Assembly (NCBI GenBank): GCA_963693285.1
Contig: OY848924.1
Coordinates: 4,481,214 to 4,545,213 of the forward strand
Source: Xestospongia muta
Lineage: Eukaryota; Porifera; Demospongiae; Haplosclerida; Petrosiidae
Direction: 5' to 3'
Length of the DNA stretch: 64,000 nucleotides
Both the position numbers and the translations under genes were made by a program. Positions 62,101-64,000 of the stretch are shown piece after piece. How positions within the stretch are numbered: the stretch's first letter is position 1; every line of letters starts with the position of its first letter. Under the pieces are notes generated by a model. The model ran no database searches, had not been told where the DNA came from, and worked only from the letters and a program-made list of their open reading frames with translations.

Positions 62101-64000
62101 AATGGATAAATGAACTGACAAATAAAAGGATACATGGGTGGATAAACATACTCTAATAATTTCAGTAGAAGCTTAGTTTTAGGTAAATGACAGGGAAGTT
62201 TCCTATAGGATTTTCATAGTAATGTATTTCATGAGAATGTACATAAATATTTACCTATCAGCAGTCTGAACTACATCAGTAAACAAACTAACTAGTTCAT
62301 TGAAACTAGTACCAGATGGTAAGAGATCCTTATGAACATCATAAAAAACTAGAAAATATTGAAATTACAATGACTTGTTAACTATTGTCCAAAAACATCT
62401 ACTACTAATATATTTTTCTTTCTACTGTATTTTAGACTATCTTCCTCCCATCTTTCCTCTCTATCTCTCTTCTTCCATTCTCTTCCTCTCTTGTTTCTCT
62501 TACGTCTACAAAAGCCACACAATCACTCACTTATATCCTTTGTTTGTGTGGATGTCTTCCCATCATATGTAGTCTTATAATTACAAACAATCTCTTGAGG
62601 AAGTGGTTGTTGAAGTGACTTCTGTCTCTCTGTATGTGTTACTGACTTCCTGGAATTACAATAAAAATGTGACTTCTGTCTCTCTGTATGTGTTACTGAC
62701 TTCCTGGAATTACAATAAAAATGTGATACATAGTACATCCATTTGTCCATCTGTCTTATCTATCCATCCATTTCTTCATCCATTCTATCCATTCATCCAT
62801 GTATCCATCCACCCATCATTCTATTTATCCATACATTGATAAAGGTTTTCCAATACTTGATATTACTCTCTCTAATAGTTCATTAGTTCTTATAAAGAAT
62901 TTAGCGTCACAATGTTGACCTATGAAAGAATTCATAAAAAATAAGTATCTATAAAAGTCTTTACCTATTTCATTCTGAGCAAATTCATACCTAAAATAAA
63001 GTAGGACTTGAAGTAAAGCTAAAACTTGGACAGCTATTACATCTTTAGAATGTGCTAAATACAACATGACCTGTAAAAGATATAATGATTGAGAGAGTGA
63101 TACGTATGTGAACAAGATACATTAATGATTGTTATATATTCTGCTGTATATTAATGAGTAATAAATGGATTAATGAATAGATACATTGAAGGATTGTTGG
63201 ATAGTTTGATGGATGGACTGATGAAGAGTTGGAAGAATGAAACAATGTGTAAGTAGATGATAGTAAGTAACATATGCACCTTCTCATGTGATTTCATTTT
63301 AAATAGAGCTTCTAGGAGAGGTTTAACTTTGTTTTTGTACTCTCTGAATATAATACAATTGATTACCATATATGGTAGTTAACAAGACTCACTCTTCAAA
63401 TATTGCTGGATTATCATGTTGTAATTGTGGATCAATAATCTCAATTTTTTGAAGAATGATACGAGATAAAACCTGTAGTGTAGTTAGTAAAATGTTGTCA
63501 AGATCAGCTCTCTCTTTACTAGTAAGAAAATGCTGTAATTGCTGATAAAGAATACTGCAGAATAGAGGGAGAAATAGAGACATGGACAGATGAATGAATG
63601 AATGAATGAATGAATGATAGTTTGACGGATTAAATAAATGGATAAATGAACTGACAAATAAAAGGACATATGGGTGGATAAACATACTCTAATAATTTCA
63701 GTAGAAGCTTAGTTTTAGGTAAATGACAGGAAAGTTTCCTATAGGATTTTCATAGTAATGTATTTCATGAGAATGTACATAAATATTTACCTATCAGCAG
63801 TCTGAACTACATCAGTAAACAAATTAACTAGTTCATTGAAACTAGTACCAGATGGTAAGAGATCCTCATGAACATAAAAAACTAGAAAATATTGAAATTA
63901 CAATGACTTGTTAACTATTGTCCAAAAACATCTACTACTAATATATTTTTCTTTCTACTGTATTTTAGACTCTCTCCCTCCCATCTCTCCTCTCTATCTC
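56129..64000 (-). CDS. IP3-receptor-like calcium channel, C-terminal half (about 22 exons, runs off right edge)
   Basis: Minus-strand exons with matching phases, from the right: 63881-63791, 63554-63393, 63343-63280, 63070-62965, 62919-62835, 62649 or 62703-62531, 62348-62255, about 62034-61960, 61874-61725, 61675-61620, 61462-61404, 61354-61200, 61080-60958, 58659-58613, 58554-58474, 58312-58109, 57890-57637, 57040-56856, 56781-56617, 56523-56446, 56392-56273, 56218-56129. The first part is the helical armadillo-type region (for example ELLEVMLEETHQNSKVLAED). Then TM1 (FILAFLTLLMNVFVLALF), TM2, TM3-4, TM5 with pore loop, and TM6 (FDITFFIIVTAMGLNIVIAI). Next come CFICG and HHVLNDHNMWNYF, the C-x2-C...H...H linker of IP3R/RyR, and the end SVQPL. 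The usual GGGxGD filter is replaced (IREGLLDTLGA). TGA at 57724-57722 is in frame within TM3-4. No AG acceptor is seen before the 62034 exon. Confidence 0.8.
57722..57724 (-). other. In-frame TGA within the membrane domain of the channel gene
   Basis: In exon 57890-57637, whose ends fit both neighbours in phase, SLLALAT is followed by TGA and then GYFYCCCILYVFLKSDVLPQ without any shift. The flanking residues match the TM4 region and the following LPQVV...AVRRS linker of the IP3R family. A tryptophan codon (TGG) changed to TGA is the simplest origin. Confidence 0.75.
59400..59830. repeat. Interspersed ATTACCATTA-type low-complexity repeat
   Basis: Short units such as CAATTACCATTA and TACCATTATCATTA recur about ten times in an intron of the channel gene, between ordinary AT-rich sequence. 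Confidence 0.6.
59840..60400 (+). pseudogene. Coiled-coil gene relic, copy B (antisense in the channel intron)
   Basis: Segments on the + strand look like exons with splice sites. 59845-59876: DIQEELQDFK before GTAAG. About 59930-59990: CELENLINGLKDQKSKKNQK. 60114-60208: a frame with KDKVNEEITVIVIAEAKSLL and HASITEMK, followed by GTATGT. 60309-60369: DTMEDMHKRKIDNREEIDIQ before GGTAAT. These match copy A at 18.0-18.6 kb but with fewer stops, and copy B is followed at 60.4-60.8 kb by the same repeat block that adjoins copy A. No parent family is recognised; a long coiled coil is likely. Confidence 0.55.
61490..61610. repeat. (ATCT/ATCC)n tetranucleotide repeat
   Basis: CCATCTATCTATCTATC-type repeat in an intron of the channel gene; related runs are at 62750-62830, 62060-62110 and 63580-63660 (ATGA, TGGA). 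Confidence 0.9.
62034..62460. repeat. Local duplication of 63551-64000 (exon included)
   Basis: From AATAGAGGGAGAAATAGAGA (62038 and 63561) onwards the two stretches are nearly identical: a GAATGAATGA run, the ACTCTAATAATTTCAGTAGA block, the exon 62348-62255 or 63881-63791, and the pyrimidine-rich flank. Differences are a few substitutions, a 3-base deletion in the right exon, and (GAAT)n length. The distance is about 1.5 kb. The right copy reaches the edge of the window. Confidence 0.9.
62649..62757 (-). repeat. 54-bp tandem duplication of a splice acceptor in the channel gene
   Basis: GTGACTTCTGTCTCTCTGTA...ATTACAATAAAAAT is present twice without a gap. On the minus strand each copy carries ATTCCAG and the exon start (AAGTCAGTAACACATACAGA). 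The frame is open through both, so using the outer acceptor adds exactly 18 residues (KSVTHTERQKSHFYCNSR) without a shift. Confidence 0.85.

Overview
This is an AT-rich animal genomic window with short introns, many simple repeats and decayed transposons. The protein content suggests an early-branching invertebrate, most likely a demosponge: ankyrin-ROC-COR proteins ending in death-fold domains, an inositol-trisphosphate-receptor-like channel, and gene relics in several states of decay. That assignment is inference; no rRNA or species marker is present. Exons were placed by hand from open frames, GT/AG sites and matching intron phases.

Layout. 1-234 (+): C-terminus of a hAT transposase. 479-4467 (-): 5' part of an ankyrin-repeat gene (gene 1) whose 3' end lies beyond the left edge or is lost. 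4.5-12.2 kb: no firm gene, but a 43-bp palindromic MITE lies just upstream of this stretch, inside gene 1, and one copy of a foldback repeat lies within it. 12.2-16.4 kb (+): decayed CDK-like kinase gene whose introns hold two tandem repeat families. 17.1-18.6 kb: relic of a coiled-coil gene, with a second copy at 59.8-60.8 kb. 18751-19014 (-): last exon of an unknown membrane protein. 21.0-21.9 kb (+): phosphopantothenoylcysteine synthetase (PPCS) pseudogene. 22.5-24.8 kb: array of about 18 units of about 131 bp that resemble small cysteine-rich exons. 24.8-28.8 kb (+): degenerate LINE. 30.1-31.4 kb (-): Ty3/Gypsy integrase relic. 33.1-34.0 kb (+): unknown frameshifted exon.

The main intact gene (gene 2) is on the minus strand at 35.7-52.6 kb. 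It has a short coiled-coil N-terminus, eleven ankyrin modules carried almost one per exon, a large ROC-COR exon, a death domain and a CARD-like domain. It resembles DAPK1 without the kinase. Gene 1 repeats the order and exon structure of its first modules, so the two are paralogues in the same orientation; a COR fragment at 35.2 kb is a relic of a third copy. A 1057-bp inverted-repeat transposon carrying a PHD-like zinc finger sits in one intron of gene 2. A short unknown gene at 53372 (+) diverges from gene 2.

56.1-64.0 kb (-): C-terminal half of an IP3-receptor-like channel in about 22 exons, running off the right edge. It has several recent local duplications and one in-frame TGA inside the membrane domain. 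Gene 2 would act as a cytosolic death-fold/GTPase signalling scaffold and the channel as an endomembrane calcium channel; nothing in the sequence ties them together functionally.
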